NCBI RefSeq assembly: GCF_020510665.1
Contig: NZ_CP075187.1
Coordinates: forward strand, 3,169,001 to 3,233,000
Direction: 5' to 3'
DNA length: 64,000 nt
DNA from: Dechloromonas denitrificans
Lineage (GTDB): Bacteria > Pseudomonadota > Gammaproteobacteria > Burkholderiales > Rhodocyclaceae
Both the position numbers and the translations under genes were made by a program. Shown piece after piece: positions 18,274-28,044 of this stretch. The notes under the pieces are model-generated. The model was not told the DNA's origin. It did not search any database and saw only the letters and a program-made list of their open reading frames with translations. How positions within the stretch are numbered: the first letter of the stretch is position 1; each line of letters starts with the position of its first letter.

Positions 18274-20367
18274 TCAATCGACCTTGAAGCCGGCAACCGA
18301 GCCCTTGAGTTCGGAAGCCAGTGCCGTCAGTTCATCCACGGCTTCGGCAGTACGCTGCGTACCGGCGGTGGTTTGCTCGGTCACCCGCAGAATGTCCTGC
18401 ATCAGCGTTGCCACATGCGAGGCCGAATTGGCCTGAGTTTGTGTCGAGCTTGAAATATCCTGAATCAGGTCGGCCAGATCGCGCGACACCTGACCGATTT
18501 CGGTCAGCGCCTGACCGGCCGCGTCGGACAGCTTGGCCCCCTCGACCACACCCTGGGTCGATTGCTCCATGGCGGAAACAGCATCCTGCGTGTCGGTCTG
18601 AATAGTTTTCACAATCGCCGCAATCTGCTTGGTTGCTTCGCCGGAGCGCTCTGCCAGTCGCTGCACTTCTTCCGCCACCACGGTAAAACCGCGACCGGCA
18701 TCACCGGCCGAAGCCGCCTGGATGGCTGCGTTCAAGGCCAGCACGTTGGTCTGTTCGGTAATGTCGGAAATCAGCTCCACGATTTCGCCAATTTCTTGCG
18801 AGCTTTCGCCAAGACGCTTGATTCGCTTCGAGGTTTCCTGAATCTGCTTGCGAATTTCGTTCATGCCCTTGATCGAGTCATGTACCGCCTGCGTCCCCTT
18901 TTCAGCAGCCATCAGCGACTGGCGCGCAACCTGGGCGGACTGCGTTGCATTGCCGGAAACCTGGCTCATCGAACTGGCCATTTCCAGTGCCGACTGGCCA
19001 ACTTCCTGAATTTCAAGCGACTGGCGCTCGGCTGCGCTGAGCAACTCGGCCGAAGTCTGGCGGGCGATTTCGGTCGCCGCCGTGACTCGATTTGCCGCAT
19101 CGTTGATCCGCCCGACCAGCACGCGCAGCTCTTCAATCGTGTAGTTGATCGAGTCGGCGATGGCGCCGGTAATGTTTTCGCTCACGGTTGCCGTCACGGT
19201 CAGATCGCCGTCAGCCAGGTCGCCCAGTTCGTTCATCAGGCGCAGAATGGCGTCCTGGTTTTCACGATTGGTCTGCTCCGAGGTTTGACGCTGCTGGTCA
19301 GCCGCCAGTGCCCGGCGCCCGGTATCGTCGAGATAGATCTTGGCAAGCAGCGCCAGCGTGGCCAGCGAAGCAAGCAACAAGATCAGAAGCAACACAATAT
19401 AGATCGCCCGTTCGGAGAGGCTGTCCTGATAGCCGCGAGCCAGGTCGTCGGTCGCCTTGAGCAGATCCTCGCTCTCGCGGAAAATCCGCGAACCGGCCTG
19501 CTTGGAAAGCACCAGTGGCTGAATGTTGCCCAGAATGCTGGCGATCGCTTCCTGATATTCCTTGAACGCCGTATCGAGCTCGGCCAGTTTGGCCCGGCTT
19601 TCCGGATCGTTGTTGCCGGACAGGCGAAGCATGTCATTGCCCTTGCTCAGGCCCGCCAGAATATCGCGGAAGGCATTGGTGTCCTTGCCGAGCAGGAAGG
19701 CAACTTCAGGGTTGATTTCATCACCGACCAGCAAGGCCGAAGCATTCTTGGCGATCCGCTGGGTCAACATCACCAGCTGGTTGGCCGCCGCAATCTCGCG
19801 GGCCGAGCTACCGGCCTGCAACTTGAGTGCCGCCAGTTGATCGGTCAGTTCCAGCATGGCCGGATTCTTGTTGTCGATCGTGGCCACGTTGCGACCAAGC
19901 GCAACCAGGCTTTTCTCCTGGGCGATTACCGCCTGGGCGTCCTTGTCCGTCGATGCCCAGCGCTGGTTCAATGCCTCAATGCCAGCCAGCATCGAACCGG
20001 ACGACGCCGGCACATTGACGCCACCGATGTCGCCGCCTTCCGTCAGACGTTGCAGCAACTGGGCAAAGGTTTCGCGCGACTCGGCCAGTTGCGTGAAGGC
20101 TGCCGCATTACCCTGCAGCGCCAGGGAAGAAGCTTTGGCCAGTCGCTGCGAAAGCATGCGCATCTCACCGGAAGCGGCGATATAAGCCGTGCCGTGGGTC
20201 GACTCGCGATTGTCATGGAAGACCAGCGCCGCAATCACCAGCAGCAGGACCACAAAGACACCACCCAGTGTCTTCATCTGCTGGACGACCGGCTGCTTGG
20301 CGATGAATGCGGGCAACTGCAATTTTGCGGTCAACCCATCATTCGGACGATTAAGGCTATTAGCCAT
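18274..20367 (-). CDS. pilJ: Type IV pilus methyl-accepting chemoreceptor PilJ
   Basis: This 697-aa inner-membrane receptor feeds the Chp system. A short cytoplasmic start is followed by TM1 (GGVFVVLLLVIAALVF, ~35-50). Two PilJ-type periplasmic four-helix modules follow, each with a repeated element (GEMRMLSQRLAKASS and NQLVMLTQRIAKNAS). TM2 is IVLLLILLLASLATLALLA (~330). A HAMP and the signalling coiled coil come next, with the hairpin tip ITEQTNVLALNAAIQAASAG and FTVVAEEVQRLAERS. There is no CheR-tethering pentapeptide at the C-terminus, which ends GSVAGFKVD. It sits between pilI and chpA. Confidence 0.94.
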   Translation of the reverse strand: MANSLNRPNDGLTAKLQLPAFIAKQPVVQQMKTLGGVFVVLLLVIAALVFHDNRESTHGTAYIAASGEMRMLSQRLAKASSLALQGNAAAFTQLAESRETFAQLLQRLTEGGDIGGVNVPASSGSMLAGIEALNQRWASTDKDAQAVIAQEKSLVALGRNVATIDNKNPAMLELTDQLAALKLQAGSSAREIAAANQLVMLTQRIAKNASALLVGDEINPEVAFLLGKDTNAFRDILAGLSKGNDMLRLSGNNDPESRAKLAELDTAFKEYQEAIASILGNIQPLVLSKQAGSRIFRESEDLLKATDDLARGYQDSLSERAIYIVLLLILLLASLATLALLAKIYLDDTGRRALAADQQRQTSEQTNRENQDAILRLMNELGDLADGDLTVTATVSENITGAIADSINYTIEELRVLVGRINDAANRVTAATEIARQTSAELLSAAERQSLEIQEVGQSALEMASSMSQVSGNATQSAQVARQSLMAAEKGTQAVHDSIKGMNEIRKQIQETSKRIKRLGESSQEIGEIVELISDITEQTNVLALNAAIQAASAGDAGRGFTVVAEEVQRLAERSGEATKQIAAIVKTIQTDTQDAVSAMEQSTQGVVEGAKLSDAAGQALTEIGQVSRDLADLIQDISSSTQTQANSASHVATLMQDILRVTEQTTAGTQRTAEAVDELTALASELKGSVAGFKVD

Positions 20368-20402
20368 GAAAACTCTCCACTGGGGCCCCGGAAAATCCGG
20401 GA

Positions 20403-20915
20403 TCAGAACCCGATATTCATGAAATCTTGATCGACGAGCAGGTCGCGCACTGAAAGCTTGCGCCAGACCTGTCCATTTACATCCGTATAACGTGCGGCTG
20501 CCCAGGCCGGTGCGGCATCATCTGGCGCCGCCAGGGCGAAGTTCTCGGGATTCTTCAGTCCCAGCATGCGCGATACGAGCAGCGCAGAATTGGCCCCGAA
20601 TTTGGTCCCGACAAGCAAGAGGCGCGCACTGGCATTCTGGGTAGTCGCTGCCCCACCGCGGAAAGCCGAAAAATCAGTCACGGCATGCAGGTTGCCGCGA
20701 ATATTGGCGATTCCGGCAAACCACGGCTGCGTCAGCGGCACACTCATCATCACCGGTGCCTGGACGACTTCGCCGCTATCGGCAAGGTCGACCAGCCATG
20801 GCTCGTTGCCCGCCTCGACCCCCAGCCAGGCAGCCGTTCCCTTGCCCTGCGCGGCCGTTTTGAGACGACCAGACAGGTATTCCTGAAAATCCCTGAGGCT
20901 GACTTTCCGGGCCAT
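20403..20915 (-). CDS. pilI: CheW-like adaptor PilI
   Basis: A 170-aa single CheW domain that couples PilJ to the kinase ChpA. The N-terminus MARKVSLRDFQEYLS is typical of PilI. IRGNLHAVTDFSAF is the CheW core strand containing the conserved Arg-Gly, and the C-terminal segment matches pilus CheW proteins. It starts 5 bp after pilH and ends 35 bp before pilJ. Confidence 0.92.
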   Translation of the reverse strand: MARKVSLRDFQEYLSGRLKTAAQGKGTAAWLGVEAGNEPWLVDLADSGEVVQAPVMMSVPLTQPWFAGIANIRGNLHAVTDFSAFRGGAATTQNASARLLLVGTKFGANSALLVSRMLGLKNPENFALAAPDDAAPAWAAARYTDVNGQVWRKLSVRDLLVDQDFMNIGF

Positions 20916-20920
20916 ACCGC

Positions 20921-21286
20921 TCAGGGCAGGGCAGAAACGCGCTGCAGCAGCTCGTCTGCATTGAGCGGCTTGACCAGGTAATCCACCGCCCCCTGGCGCA
21001 AGCCCCAGATCTTGTCGGTTTCCTGGCCCTTGGAGGTACAGACGATGATCGGAATGTCCTTGGTTTCATCGTCGCGAGTCAGCGTTCGCGTCGCCTGGTA
21101 ACCGTTCAAGCCGGGCATCACGACATCCATCAGGATCAGATCCGGCTTTTCCGACTTGGCCTTGGCAATACCTTCTTCGCCATTTTCGGCAGTAATCACC
21201 GAATAGCCGGCCTTGACCAGCACGTCGACCGTGAAAAAGCGTTCGGTGGGAGAGTCATCGACAACGAGGATATTCTTGACTGGCAT
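20921..21286 (-). CDS. pilH: Twitching-motility response regulator PilH
   Basis: A 121-aa stand-alone receiver. The acidic pocket is VVDDSPTERF, the phosphoacceptor Asp is in LILMDVVMPGLNG (about residue 52), and Thr/Ser plus Lys switch residues appear in IVCTSKGQ and DYLVKPL. It has no output domain. Second of the pair after pilG; PilH and PilG act antagonistically on pilus extension and retraction in P. aeruginosa. The assignment of G and H rests on gene order and the N-terminal extension of the upstream copy. Confidence 0.92.
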   Translation of the reverse strand: MPVKNILVVDDSPTERFFTVDVLVKAGYSVITAENGEEGIAKAKSEKPDLILMDVVMPGLNGYQATRTLTRDDETKDIPIIVCTSKGQETDKIWGLRQGAVDYLVKPLNADELLQRVSALP

Positions 21287-21301
21287 TCTGGTTCTCTGGG
21301 C

Positions 21302-21712
21302 TTACGAATTGGATTCTGTCGCTGACGGAAAGGCAAATCTGGCAACCGTCTGCAGCAGGCTGTCCTTGGTAAAGGGCTTGGTCAGATATTCGGAAGAGCC
21401 GACCATGCGGCCGCGAACCCGATCGAACAGGCCATCCTTTGAAGAAAGCATGATGACCGGGGTGGATTTGTAACGGGGATTTTTCTTGATCAGCGCGCAG
21501 GTCTGATAGCCATCGAGGCGCGGCATCATGATGTCGCAGAAAATAACGCTAGGCTGGTGATCGGCGACCTTGGCCAGGGCATCGAAACCATCTTCGGCGA
21601 GGACAACCTGACAGCCGGCCTGGACGAGAAAAATCTCGGCGCTTCGCCGTATCGTGTTGCTGTCGTCAATGACCATGACCCTGACGCCGCGCAGTGTTGT
21701 TAGATCAGCCAA
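21302..21712 (-). CDS. pilG: Twitching-motility response regulator PilG
   Basis: A 136-aa stand-alone receiver with a short N-terminal extension (MADLTTLRG). Phosphorylation motifs are VMVIDDSNTIRR, SVIFCDIMMPRLDGYQT and YLTKPF. First gene of the five-gene pil-chp operon; its promoter must lie in the 188 bp between it and divergent thiD, where I see no clear sigma70 pair for the minus strand. Confidence 0.92.
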   Translation of the reverse strand: MADLTTLRGVRVMVIDDSNTIRRSAEIFLVQAGCQVVLAEDGFDALAKVADHQPSVIFCDIMMPRLDGYQTCALIKKNPRYKSTPVIMLSSKDGLFDRVRGRMVGSSEYLTKPFTKDSLLQTVARFAFPSATESNS

Positions 21713-21900
21713 TTCCCCGCCCTCTGGCCTGTTATGGAACGTTCATACGTTCTCGGCATCTTACTACGGAAGTCGTAGGTAAACGTAGTCGTCAATTCAC
21801 TGTTGCCACATTGTCACAGCGGCGTCCTCACCGTCAGATTCGGATAAAATCGCGGCCATCTTACCGAATCCCCTTCGTGTCTGCCAACGACGCGATCTTC

Positions 21901-22764
21901 ATGACCACAAACACGCCAAAAGCCTCTCTTCTTCCCTCCGTTCTGGTCTTTGCAGCAAGCGACCCTTCGTCGGGCGCCGGCATACAGGCGGACATCATGA
22001 CGCTGGCCAGCCTCGGCTGCCATCCCTTGACCGCCTTGACCGCCATTACGGTTCAGGACACGGTCGGCGTGCAAAGCGTCCATCCGCTCGGGGCCGAATT
22101 GCTTGAACAGCAGGCCCGCACAGTGCTCGAAGACATGCCGGTTGCGGCTTTCAAGATCGGCGTTCTGGCCAGCCTGGAAAACGTTCTGGCGGTGGCCGAA
22201 ATTGTCGGCGACTACCCGGAAATCCCGCTGATTTTCGATCCAGTCCTGGCATCCGGGCGAGGCGATGAATTTTCCGACGAGGAAATCATCACCGCCATGC
22301 GCGAAATGCTGTTGCCGCAAACCACGCTCCTCACGCCCAACGCGCCTGAGGCGCGCCGTCTGGCCGAAAATCCGGACGACGAAAATGAGCCATCGATCGA
22401 GGTTTGCGCCCAGCGCCTGATCGAAATGGGCGCGCAATATGTCCTGATTACCGGCACGCATGAAAACACGCCACAGGTCGTCAACACGCTCTACGGCGCC
22501 GAAGGCATCATCCGCCGCGACGACTGGGAACGCCTGCCCGGCAGCTACCACGGCTCGGGCTGCACGCTGGCGTCGGCCATTGCCGGCTGCATCGCTGGCG
22601 GCGCCAGTGTCGAGGATGCCGTGCGCGACGCCCAGGACTACACCTGGCAAACGCTGGCCAATCCGTTGCGCCCGGGCATGGGGCAATTCATCCCCGACCG
22701 CTTTTTCTGGGCCAGAAGCGAAGAAGAACCCGAAGATGCCCCGAAAGCCGACGATGCCGTTTAA
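21901..22764 (+). CDS. thiD: Hydroxymethylpyrimidine/phosphomethylpyrimidine kinase
   Basis: 287 aa; phosphorylates HMP and HMP-P for thiamin synthesis. The ribokinase-like signatures are [16 protein letters not shown] at the N-terminus, [19 protein letters not shown] and the catalytic [17 protein letters not shown] use the ATG at 21901; the open frame reaches 21694 but the extra residues are not family sequence. A TAAAAT element about 60 bp upstream may be the -10. It overlaps thiE. Confidence 0.94.
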   Translation: MTTNTPKASLLPSVLVFAASDPSSGAGIQADIMTLASLGCHPLTALTAITVQDTVGVQSVHPLGAELLEQQARTVLEDMPVAAFKIGVLASLENVLAVAEIVGDYPEIPLIFDPVLASGRGDEFSDEEIITAMREMLLPQTTLLTPNAPEARRLAENPDDENEPSIEVCAQRLIEMGAQYVLITGTHENTPQVVNTLYGAEGIIRRDDWERLPGSYHGSGCTLASAIAGCIAGGASVEDAVRDAQDYTWQTLANPLRPGMGQFIPDRFFWARSEEEPEDAPKADDAV

Positions 22765-23386
22765 ATTGCGCGGTCTGTACGCCATCACGCCCGACCAGAG
22801 CGATGGCGAACGCTTGCTGGCCGATGTCGAAGCAGCCCTGCGCGGTGCTTGCCGCATCATCCAATACCGCGACAAAACCAGCTCGCCGGCAGAACGCGTG
22901 GCGCGCGCCCGGCAACTGCGTGAATTGACGGCAGACCATCAAGCCAAACTGCTGATCAACGACGATCTGGCACTGGCCGTGCTGATCAAGGCCGATGGCG
23001 TTCATCTGGGCGCCGACGACGGTAATCTGGTTGCTGCCCGCGCCATACTCGGACCGGACAAAATCCTGGGCGCATCCTGTTACGCCAGTCTTGCGCTGGC
23101 CCACAAAGCGGCGCAAGCCGGCGCCGACTACGTCGCTTTCGGCGCCGTTTATCCTTCGCCGACCAAGCCAAACGCCCCACTTGCCACGGTCGACCTCTTT
23201 CAGCAGGCAAAATCCACGCTGACAGTCGCCAGCTGCGGCATCGGCGGCATCACGACCGACAACGCCGCCCCTTTGCTGGCGGCGGGCGCCGATCTGCTGG
23301 CCGTCATTACCGATCTTTTTTCCGCGCCGGATATCACTGCCCGCGCCGCCGCCTATCAACGTCTTTTCGAGGAATCCAAGGCATGA
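22736..23386 (+). CDS. thiE: Thiamin phosphate synthase
   Basis: Joins HMP-PP and thiazole phosphate to thiamin phosphate. TIM-barrel motifs are [57 protein letters not shown] and the phosphate-binding CGIGGIT. There are two possible starts: ATG 22736 (216 aa, preceded by a GAAGAAG at usable distance) and ATG 22754 (210 aa). I list the first. Both overlap the end of thiD. hemL overlaps the stop by 4 bp. Confidence 0.93.
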   Translation: MPRKPTMPFKLRGLYAITPDQSDGERLLADVEAALRGACRIIQYRDKTSSPAERVARARQLRELTADHQAKLLINDDLALAVLIKADGVHLGADDGNLVAARAILGPDKILGASCYASLALAHKAAQAGADYVAFGAVYPSPTKPNAPLATVDLFQQAKSTLTVASCGIGGITTDNAAPLLAAGADLLAVITDLFSAPDITARAAAYQRLFEESKA

Positions 23387-24666
23387 CCTCTCGTAACCAA
23401 CAACTTTTCGAACGCGCCCAGCGTCACATCCCCGGCGGCGTCAATTCACCGGTTCGCGCCTTCCGCTCGGTCGGCGGCACCCCCTGTTTCTTCCAGAAGG
23501 GCGTCGGCTCCAAGGTGCAGGATGCGGACGGCAAGTGGTACACCGACTACGTCGGCTCGTGGGGTCCGATGATCCTCGGCCACGCCCACCCCGAGGTGAT
23601 TGCCGCCGTCCAGGCCGCCGTGGTCGATGGCCTGTCCTTCGGCGCACCGACCGAGAAGGAAGTCGACATCGCCGACCTGCTCTGCGAACTGGTGCCGTCG
23701 ATGGACATGGTGCGCCTCGTTTCCTCCGGCACCGAAGCAACGATGAGCGCCATCCGGCTGGCTCGCGGCTTTACTGGGCGTGACATCCTGATCAAGTTCG
23801 AAGGCTGCTACCACGGCCATTCCGACGGCCTGCTGGTCAAGGCCGGCTCCGGTCTGCTGACCTTCGGCAACCCATCGTCGAGCGGCGTGCCTGCCGGCAC
23901 CGCCGAGACGACCATGGTGCTGACCTACAACGATCCGCAGGAACTGGCCGACGCCTTCGCCAAGCATGGCGACAAGATCGCCGCCGTTATCGTCGAGCCG
24001 GTCGTCGGCAACATGAACCTCATTGCACCAACGGCCGAATTCCTCAAGGCCATGCGCGAACTGTGCACGAAGAATGGCTCGGTACTGATTTTCGATGAGG
24101 TGATGACCGGCTTCCGTGTCGGCCTGAAAAGCGCCCAAGGCCTGTTCGGCATCACGCCCGATCTGTCCACTTTCGGCAAGGTGGTCGGTGGCGGCATGCC
24201 ACTGGGCGCTTTCGGCGGCAAGCGCGAAATCATGGAGAAAATCGCCCCGCTCGGCCCGGTCTATCAGGCCGGCACGCTGTCCGGCAACCCGATCGCCACT
24301 GCAGCCGGCCTGGCAACGCTCAAACTGATTCAGGAAAACGGCTTTTACGAAGCGTTGACCGCGAAAACCAAGGCCCTGTGCGACGGCCTGGTCGGCGCAG
24401 CGAAAAAGCATGGCATCGCCTTTGCCGCCCAGAATGTCGGCGGCATGTTCGGCCTCTATTTTGCCGAGCAGTGCCCGGGCACCTACGACGAAGTCCTGGC
24501 TTGCGACAAGGAAGCCTTCAACCGCTTCTTCCACGCCATGCTCGATGCCGGCCATTACTTTGCGCCGTCGGCCTTCGAAGCCGGTTTCGTCTCGGCCGCG
24601 CACAGCGAAGCCGACATTGCCGCCACGATTGCAGCCGCCGACGCCTGGTTCGCCACGCAAAAATGA
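23383..24666 (+). CDS. hemL: Glutamate-1-semialdehyde 2,1-aminomutase
   Basis: 427 aa; converts glutamate-1-semialdehyde to 5-aminolevulinate, the C5 route to haem. The aminotransferase-fold signatures are [55 protein letters not shown] and the PLP-lysine motif [17 protein letters not shown] (Lys about residue 266). It is translationally coupled to thiE (ATGA) and to the following SMR gene (ATGA). Confidence 0.97.
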   Translation: MTSRNQQLFERAQRHIPGGVNSPVRAFRSVGGTPCFFQKGVGSKVQDADGKWYTDYVGSWGPMILGHAHPEVIAAVQAAVVDGLSFGAPTEKEVDIADLLCELVPSMDMVRLVSSGTEATMSAIRLARGFTGRDILIKFEGCYHGHSDGLLVKAGSGLLTFGNPSSSGVPAGTAETTMVLTYNDPQELADAFAKHGDKIAAVIVEPVVGNMNLIAPTAEFLKAMRELCTKNGSVLIFDEVMTGFRVGLKSAQGLFGITPDLSTFGKVVGGGMPLGAFGGKREIMEKIAPLGPVYQAGTLSGNPIATAAGLATLKLIQENGFYEALTAKTKALCDGLVGAAKKHGIAFAAQNVGGMFGLYFAEQCPGTYDEVLACDKEAFNRFFHAMLDAGHYFAPSAFEAGFVSAAHSEADIAATIAAADAWFATQK

Positions 24667-25001
24667 GCCCGACCCAAGCCTGGCTCATTCTTTTCATCGC
24701 CGGCCTGTGCGAAGTCGGCTGGGCGGTCGGTTTGAAATATACCGAGGGATTCAGCCGGCTCTGGCCTTCGGCGGCGACCGTGCTGGCGATGGTCGCCAGT
24801 GTCGTGCTGCTCAGCTGGTCGTTAAAGGTTTTGCCGCTTGGTACGGCCTATGCGATCTGGACCGGCATCGGCGCGGTCGGCACGGCGATTCTGGGTATCT
24901 ATCTGTTCGGCGAGTCACGGGAAGCGGCGCGGCTGGCCAGTATCGGCCTGATTGTGGCCGGCATTGTCGGGCTCAAGCTGCTGACGCCGGACTCACATTA
25001 G
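24663..25001 (+). CDS. sugE: Small multidrug resistance family exporter, Gdx/SugE (guanidinium) type
   Basis: A 112-aa protein with four transmembrane helices. The central membrane Glu lies in [18 protein letters not shown], and [20 protein letters not shown] follows; both match the guanidinium-exporting Gdx (SugE) subgroup rather than EmrE. It would export guanidinium in exchange for protons as an antiparallel dimer. It overlaps hemL by 4 bp and the convergent mgtE by 9 bp. I saw no guanidine riboswitch, as expected for an internal operon gene. Confidence 0.85.
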   Translation: MSPTQAWLILFIAGLCEVGWAVGLKYTEGFSRLWPSAATVLAMVASVVLLSWSLKVLPLGTAYAIWTGIGAVGTAILGIYLFGESREAARLASIGLIVAGIVGLKLLTPDSH

Positions 25002-26435
25002 GAACAGCGTCGCCAGACCGAGAAAGATGAAGAAACCGCCCGAGTCGGTCAGGGCGGTAATCATCACCGACCCGCCAATGGCCGGGTCGGCACCGAATTT
25101 CTGACGCAGCAAGGGGATACCCACCCCGGCGGACGCAGCCAGCAGCAGATTCAGCGTCATCGCTGCGGTCATCACCAGACCCAGCTTGAAGCTGCCGTAC
25201 AGCCACCAGGCTGAAATCCCCAGCAAGCCGCCCCAGATCAGGCCATTGATCGTCGCCACGCCGAGCTCCTTGCGCAGCAGGCGACGCATCGCATCCGGCT
25301 GAACCTGGCCCATGGCAATCGCCCGGACGATCATCGTGATCGTCTGGTTGCCCGAGTTGCCGCCGATCCCGGCAACAATCGGCATCAGTGCAGCCAGTGC
25401 CACGAGCTTTTCGATCGAATCTTCAAAAGCGCCAATAACGCGCGAGGCGATAAAGGCGGTGACCAGATTGATCGCCAGCCAGGCCCAGCGATTTTTCACC
25501 GAGTCCCACACCGAGGCAAAGATATCTTCTTCTTCGCGCAGACCGGCCTGGGCCAGTTGCTCGCTCTCGGCCTCTTCGCGGATGAAGTCCACCACCGCAT
25601 TGACCGTGACGCGGCCAACCAGCCGACCTTCCGGATCGACGACCGGGGCCGAGACCAGATCGTAGCGTTCGAACGCCTTGGCGGCTTCGTCGGCCAGATC
25701 GTCCGGTTCAAGTTCGACAAAGTCGGTCTGCATCAAGGCCCCGACTTCGACCTCGACTTCATTGACCAGCAGGATATTCAACGGCAACACGCCTTTCAGG
25801 CGTTCGTCGCGGTCGACCACGAAAAGTTGGTCGGTATGGTCGGGAAGTTCGTCGAAACGGCGCAGATAGCGCAAAACCACTTCAAGCGAAACATCTTCGC
25901 GCACCGTGACCATGTCGAAATCCATGATCGAGCCGACCGACTCCTCCGGGTACGACATGGCCGCACGCAACTGCTCGCGCTCTTCGACCGACAAGCCGCG
26001 GAAAACGTCGTCGATAACCCCTTGCGGCAGGTCGGGTGCCAGGTCGGCAAGCTCGTCGGCGTCCAGCGTTTCAGCCGCCGCGACCAGCTCGGTCCGCTCC
26101 ATCGAGTCGATCAGCGTTTCGCGAACGGCATCCGAAACTTCGAGCAGGATTTCGCCTTCGCGCTCGGCCTTGACCAGATCCCAGGCAATCAAGCGCTCAT
26201 CGAGCGGCAAGGCTTCCAGGATGTAGGCGATGTCGGCCGGGTGCATCGGCTCAAGCTTGTGCTGCAGCTCGTTCAGATGCTGCTTGTGCACCATGTCTTC
26301 AACCAGGTCGTGGCGTGGCCCTTCCTGGCGATGCACCAACTCTTCGACCAGCTTGTGCCGGGCAAGCAGGGTCTGCACCTCGGCGAGGCGCTCCTGCAAG
26401 TCTTCGGTATCGGTCAGTTGGGCTTCTTCGCTCAT
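24993..26435 (-). CDS. mgtE: Magnesium transporter MgtE
   Basis: About 480 aa. The N-terminal superhelical MgtE_N domain (LHPADIA-type motif as [13 protein letters not shown]) is followed by paired CBS domains ([20 protein letters not shown] and [19 protein letters not shown]). Five membrane helices at the C-terminus contain [24 protein letters not shown], the conserved pore region, ending [12 protein letters not shown]. It is a cytoplasmically gated Mg2+ channel. ATG 26435 (MSEEAQL) is preferred over 26462. Neither start has a strong ribosome binding site. Confidence 0.94.
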   Translation of the reverse strand: MSEEAQLTDTEDLQERLAEVQTLLARHKLVEELVHRQEGPRHDLVEDMVHKQHLNELQHKLEPMHPADIAYILEALPLDERLIAWDLVKAEREGEILLEVSDAVRETLIDSMERTELVAAAETLDADELADLAPDLPQGVIDDVFRGLSVEEREQLRAAMSYPEESVGSIMDFDMVTVREDVSLEVVLRYLRRFDELPDHTDQLFVVDRDERLKGVLPLNILLVNEVEVEVGALMQTDFVELEPDDLADEAAKAFERYDLVSAPVVDPEGRLVGRVTVNAVVDFIREEAESEQLAQAGLREEEDIFASVWDSVKNRWAWLAINLVTAFIASRVIGAFEDSIEKLVALAALMPIVAGIGGNSGNQTITMIVRAIAMGQVQPDAMRRLLRKELGVATINGLIWGGLLGISAWWLYGSFKLGLVMTAAMTLNLLLAASAGVGIPLLRQKFGADPAIGGSVMITALTDSGGFFIFLGLATLFLM

Positions 26436-26527
26436 GGTGCGCTGCGGCAAAAGGTGCGCCATTTTAGCACCGGGCGGATGTCAGGGTTTTGACAAAATAA
26501 CTGCGGAAAACCCTTAATTTGCAGCGT

Positions 26528-27223
26528 TCAGGGCACTTCGGCGCTCGGCATGCGCGCCAGAATGATGCCAGTCTTGCGTCCCAGACCGGATGCCCCGCGA
26601 TTTTTATCGTAATACCGCGGATTGGGCACCATCCCGGCCAGCCGGGCGGCCTGCTCCGGGCCGAGTTGCGCGGCGCCAACATTGAAATAATGCCGGGCAG
26701 CGGCCTCGGCACCAAAAACCCCGTTGCCCCACTCGATCACGTTGAGATAGACCTCGAAAATCCGCCGCTTGCTCCACAGATTCTCCAGCATCAAGGTGAT
26801 GATCGCCTCTTCGGCCTTGCGAAAATACGATTTGCTCGGCGTCAGGAAAAGATTCTTGGCCAGTTGCTGGCTGATGGTCGAGCCACCGGCCACAAAACGG
26901 CCTTTCTTCTGGTTCTTTTCCATGGCTTTCTGGATACCTTCCCAGTCAAAGCCTTCATGATCGACGAATTTGGCGTCTTCGGCTGCGATGATCGCCCGTT
27001 TCAGGTGAATTGAAATCCGTTCATAAGGCACCCATTCCTTCTTCAGAACGGCATCGGGTTTGTTGACGCGCAACTCGGCCAGACGGATGTCCATGAAGCG
27101 AGTTGTACCGGGATTGGCCCAGCCCCAGAACAGCACCCAACCCAACAACCATAGCTGCCAGACGAGAAACAAGCCGAGCAGGCCGAGCAGCGCCCATTTG
27201 AGCCAGCGGCCCAGGGCTCTCAT
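26528..27223 (-). CDS. mtgA: Monofunctional biosynthetic peptidoglycan transglycosylase
   Basis: 231 aa; a GT51 enzyme polymerising lipid II glycan at the periplasmic face. It has an N-terminal membrane anchor (WALLGLLGLFLVWQLWLLGWVLF), then the catalytic IIAAEDAKFVDHEGFDWEG (Glu in EDAKF), GGSTISQQLAKNLFL, and RRIFEVYLNVIEWGNGVFGAEAAARHYF. No transpeptidase domain. Overlaps aroE by 4 bp. Confidence 0.95.
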   Translation of the reverse strand: MRALGRWLKWALLGLLGLFLVWQLWLLGWVLFWGWANPGTTRFMDIRLAELRVNKPDAVLKKEWVPYERISIHLKRAIIAAEDAKFVDHEGFDWEGIQKAMEKNQKKGRFVAGGSTISQQLAKNLFLTPSKSYFRKAEEAIITLMLENLWSKRRIFEVYLNVIEWGNGVFGAEAAARHYFNVGAAQLGPEQAARLAGMVPNPRYYDKNRGASGLGRKTGIILARMPSAEVP

Positions 27224-28044
27224 GCGCCGAGTTTCGCCCGCAGATCGGCCAGCACAACACCGGTTTCAGGGCGCACGCCGCGCCAGATGAAGAAAGCCTC
27301 GGCCGCCTGTTCGACCAGCATGCCCAGACCGTCCACACAGCAGGCCACGCCCTGCTCGCGCGCCAGTTTCAGGAACGGCGTTTCGCCTTTGCCATACATC
27401 ATGTCGTAAGCCAGTGCACCAGCCGCAAAAACACCGACGGGCAGGGGCAGGCTTTCGCCGGACAAACTGGCCGATGTCGCATTGATCACCACATCGAATT
27501 GCCGTCCGGCGATTTCGGCAAAACTACCGCCGTCGACCGCGGCAAGCGCAGAGAAACTGCTGGCCAGGGCCACCGCCTTGTCGGCGCTGCGATTGGCGAT
27601 GAACAGGCTGGCCGGCCCGCGCGCCAGACTCGGGGCAATCACGCCACGCGAAGCGCCACCGGCCCCCAGCAGCAGGACACGCTTGCCGACCAGTGGCAGG
27701 CCGGCATTGCATTCGATGTCACGCACCAGACCGGCGCCATCGGTGTTGTCGCCATGGATTTCAGCGCCCTTGAAAATCAGCGTATTAACGGCCCCGGCGC
27801 GCTGCGCCCGATCGCTCAACCGGGTGCTCAAACGGAAAGCCTCTTCCTTGAAGGGCACCGTAACATTGGCGCCCTTGCCGCCACTGGCGACAAATGCGGA
27901 AATTGCCTCGGCAAAGCCGTCGACCGCAGCAAGACGCGCCTCGTAACGCAAATCCTGGGCACACGCCCGGGCGAAACGCGTGTGGATGTCAGGCGACCGG
28001 GAATGGGCAATCGGATTGCCGAATACGGCGTAGAGATCGGTCAT
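27220..28044 (-). CDS. aroE: Shikimate dehydrogenase
   Basis: 274 aa; NADPH-dependent reduction of 3-dehydroshikimate. Substrate motifs are YAVFGNPIAHSRSPDIH and GANVTVPFKEEAF (catalytic Lys), with DNTDGAGLV. The NADPH Rossmann motif is LLLGAGGASRGVI. NATSASLSG and YDMMYGKGETPFL follow. Coupled to the upstream TonB-like gene and downstream mtgA by 4-bp overlaps. Contains one exact (27919) and one near (27532) copy of the dispersed 13-bp word. Confidence 0.96.
   Translation of the reverse strand: MTDLYAVFGNPIAHSRSPDIHTRFARACAQDLRYEARLAAVDGFAEAISAFVASGGKGANVTVPFKEEAFRLSTRLSDRAQRAGAVNTLIFKGAEIHGDNTDGAGLVRDIECNAGLPLVGKRVLLLGAGGASRGVIAPSLARGPASLFIANRSADKAVALASSFSALAAVDGGSFAEIAGRQFDVVINATSASLSGESLPLPVGVFAAGALAYDMMYGKGETPFLKLAREQGVACCVDGLGMLVEQAAEAFFIWRGVRPETGVVLADLRAKLGA

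Noticed and set aside
16408..18453. 681-codon plus-strand ORF opposite chpA
   Set aside because: Same artefact; chpA is continuous across it with recognisable domains on both sides.
18562..20430. 622-codon plus-strand ORF opposite pilJ
   Set aside because: Antisense shadow of a chemoreceptor whose membrane helices and signalling hairpin are unmistakable.
21713..21900. Short GAACGT repeats between pilG and thiD considered as an operator
   Set aside because: The repeats are only 5-6 bp with irregular spacing; too weak to support a site.
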